Assembly: GCF_051401765.1 (NCBI RefSeq)
Contig: NW_027480505.1
Coordinates: 930,001-994,000, forward strand
Reading direction: 5' to 3'
Length of the DNA: 64,000 bases
From: Calliopsis andreniformis
Taxonomy: Eukaryota > Arthropoda > Insecta > Hymenoptera > Andrenidae
Within the stretch, counting starts at the first letter, position 1, and the number at the start of each line of letters is the position of its first letter. Shown in pieces: positions 63,171 through 64,000 of this stretch. The position numbers and the translations under genes were made by a program. The notes beneath the pieces are model-generated. The model did no database searches and was not told the origin of the DNA. It worked only from the letters and a program-made list of their open reading frames with translations.

Positions 63171-64000
63171 AAATCGAATAGCTAGGGCCTTAGAAGTCAA
63201 CGCCAGAAGCATAAAATGCAATAAAAATACAACAGTTTTTCGATCTTATAACAGGAATAACTGCAAACAGTGAGAAAGTAATGGCCATTTCTACGTTCCA
63301 GGCAACCTAGGCTTCACTCTAGGGCGTTGTCCCACCAGATCGAATAGTTAGGGCCTAAGAAGTCAACGGGAGAAGCATGAAATACAATCTAAATATAACA
63401 GTTTTTCCATCGTATAAAACGAATAGTAGCAACCAGTGTGAAAGTTATGGTCATTTCTACGATCCGGGCAACCTAGGCTTCACTCTAGGGCGTTGCTCCA
63501 CCAGATCGAATAGTTAGGGCCTTACAAGTCAACGACCGAAGCATAAAATACAAAATAAATAAAACAGTTTTTCCATCGTATAAAACGAATAATTGGAACC
63601 AGTATGAATGTTAACGTCATTTCTACTTTCCGGGCAACATAGGCTTCACCCTTGGGCGTTGCACCAGCAGATTGAATAGTTAGGGCCTTAGAAGTCAACG
63701 CCCGGAGCATAAAATACAAAATAAATAGAACAGCTTTTCCATCGTATAAAACGAATAATTGCAACCAGTGTGAAGGTAATGGTCATTTCTACGTTCCGCG
63801 CAACCTGGGCTTTACCCTAGGGCGTTGTTCCACCAGATCAAATAGCTAGCGACTTAGAATTAAACGCCAGAAGCATAGAATACAATAAAAATACAACAGT
63901 TTTTCCATCGTATAACAGGAATAATTGCAACCAGTGTGAATGTAATGGTCATTTCTAGGTTCCGGGCAACCTAGGTTTCACTCTAGGGCGTTGCTCCTCC
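63171..64000 (+). repeat. Diverged satellite monomers at the right edge
   Basis: Five monomers with no long-range partner in the window, including private variants such as CAACGGGAGAAGC near 63366, GTTAACGTCATTTC near 63612 and GCACCAGCAGATTG near 63662. The array runs past the window edge. The 80-codon minus-strand open stretch at 63522-63764 is non-coding. Confidence 0.78.

Larger units (their letters stand above)
1..64000 (+). repeat. 166-bp satellite DNA array filling the whole window
   Basis: The landmark GAATAATTGC (or a one-base variant) recurs at 14, 180 and 346 and stays in register to the end, giving a 166-bp period and about 385 tandem monomers. All monomers I followed read in the same direction, and the plus sign only records that shared orientation. 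A few monomers are 165 or 167 bp because of single-base indels. No unique DNA, gene, transposon or simple-sequence block interrupts the array. The period is close to the DNA length of a chromatosome, as is common for centromeric satellites; placing this array at a centromere is inference. Because 166 is not a multiple of three, the reading frame shifts at every monomer, which argues against coding. Confidence 0.98.

Noticed and set aside
1..64000. CRISPR array
   Set aside because: Repeats are 166 bp and directly adjacent with no unique spacers.
1..64000. Telomere or telomere-derived sequence (TTAGGG hexamer in many monomers)
   Set aside because: The hexamer occurs only once per monomer, as part of AGTTAGGGCC, and is never in tandem.
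1..64000. RNA polymerase III B box (GATCGAATA resembles GWTCRANNC)
   Set aside because: The last base of the box is wrong, no A box sits at a suitable distance and no T-run terminator pattern is set apart from the repeat.
1..64000. Bacterial or phage origin
   Set aside because: No coding DNA in 64 kb and a chromatosome-length tandem satellite with HORs are not seen in bacteria or phages.

Overview
The whole 64 kb window is one uninterrupted satellite-DNA array. The monomer is about 166 bp (measured directly: the same landmark recurs at 14, 180 and 346), and roughly 385 monomers sit head to tail in a single orientation. I found no gene, RNA gene, transposon, CRISPR array, microsatellite block or non-satellite island. 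Long pure arrays with a near-nucleosomal monomer and higher-order repeats (HORs) are typical of eukaryotic centromeric or pericentromeric heterochromatin. I cannot name the species. A 166 bp period fits several plant centromere satellites (I recall one for Prunus), but I cannot match this sequence to any family from memory, so the host is left open.

The monomer has two halves. One is A/T-rich, with short A- and T-tracts and a conserved TCGTATAAAACGAA-type core. The other is more G/C-rich, with an imperfect dyad around CCTAG/CTAGG. Two main subtypes alternate irregularly: one reads AAAACGAATAAT at the core and the other AACAGGAATAAT. Only the first carries a partial match to the CENP-B box on the minus strand.

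The main content is the nested duplication structure. (1) 1-14.1 kb: older, diverged monomers with local duplications of 13, 7, 19, 2 and 10 monomers. (2) 14.1-24.9 kb: a tandem duplication of a roughly 31-34-mer block (E1, E2), with a third partial copy at 60.8-63.2 kb. (3) 23.7-47.4 kb: the youngest-looking core. An 18-monomer HOR of 2988 bp (unit A) occurs in four full and two partial copies, interrupted three times by a different 15-17-mer block (X). The layout is A-A-A-X-a-A-X'-a-X''. (4) 47.4-51.2 kb: a mosaic of older types. (5) 51.2-55.2 kb: a perfect-phase 12-mer duplication. (6) 54.7-61.5 kb: overlapping 11-mer (1825 bp) duplications with small patchwork inserts. (7) 63.2-64 kb: more diverged single monomers.

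Unit A appears to be a chimera. Its first ~7.5 monomers match the end of E1/E2, and the next ~6.5 match an older segment at 11.3-12.4 kb. Diagnostic variants in the A and X copies give a relative order of duplication events. The novelty here lies in this recorded history of unequal exchange and amplification, not in protein-coding content. All comparisons were made by eye; identities are qualitative and block edges are good to roughly 20-50 bp.
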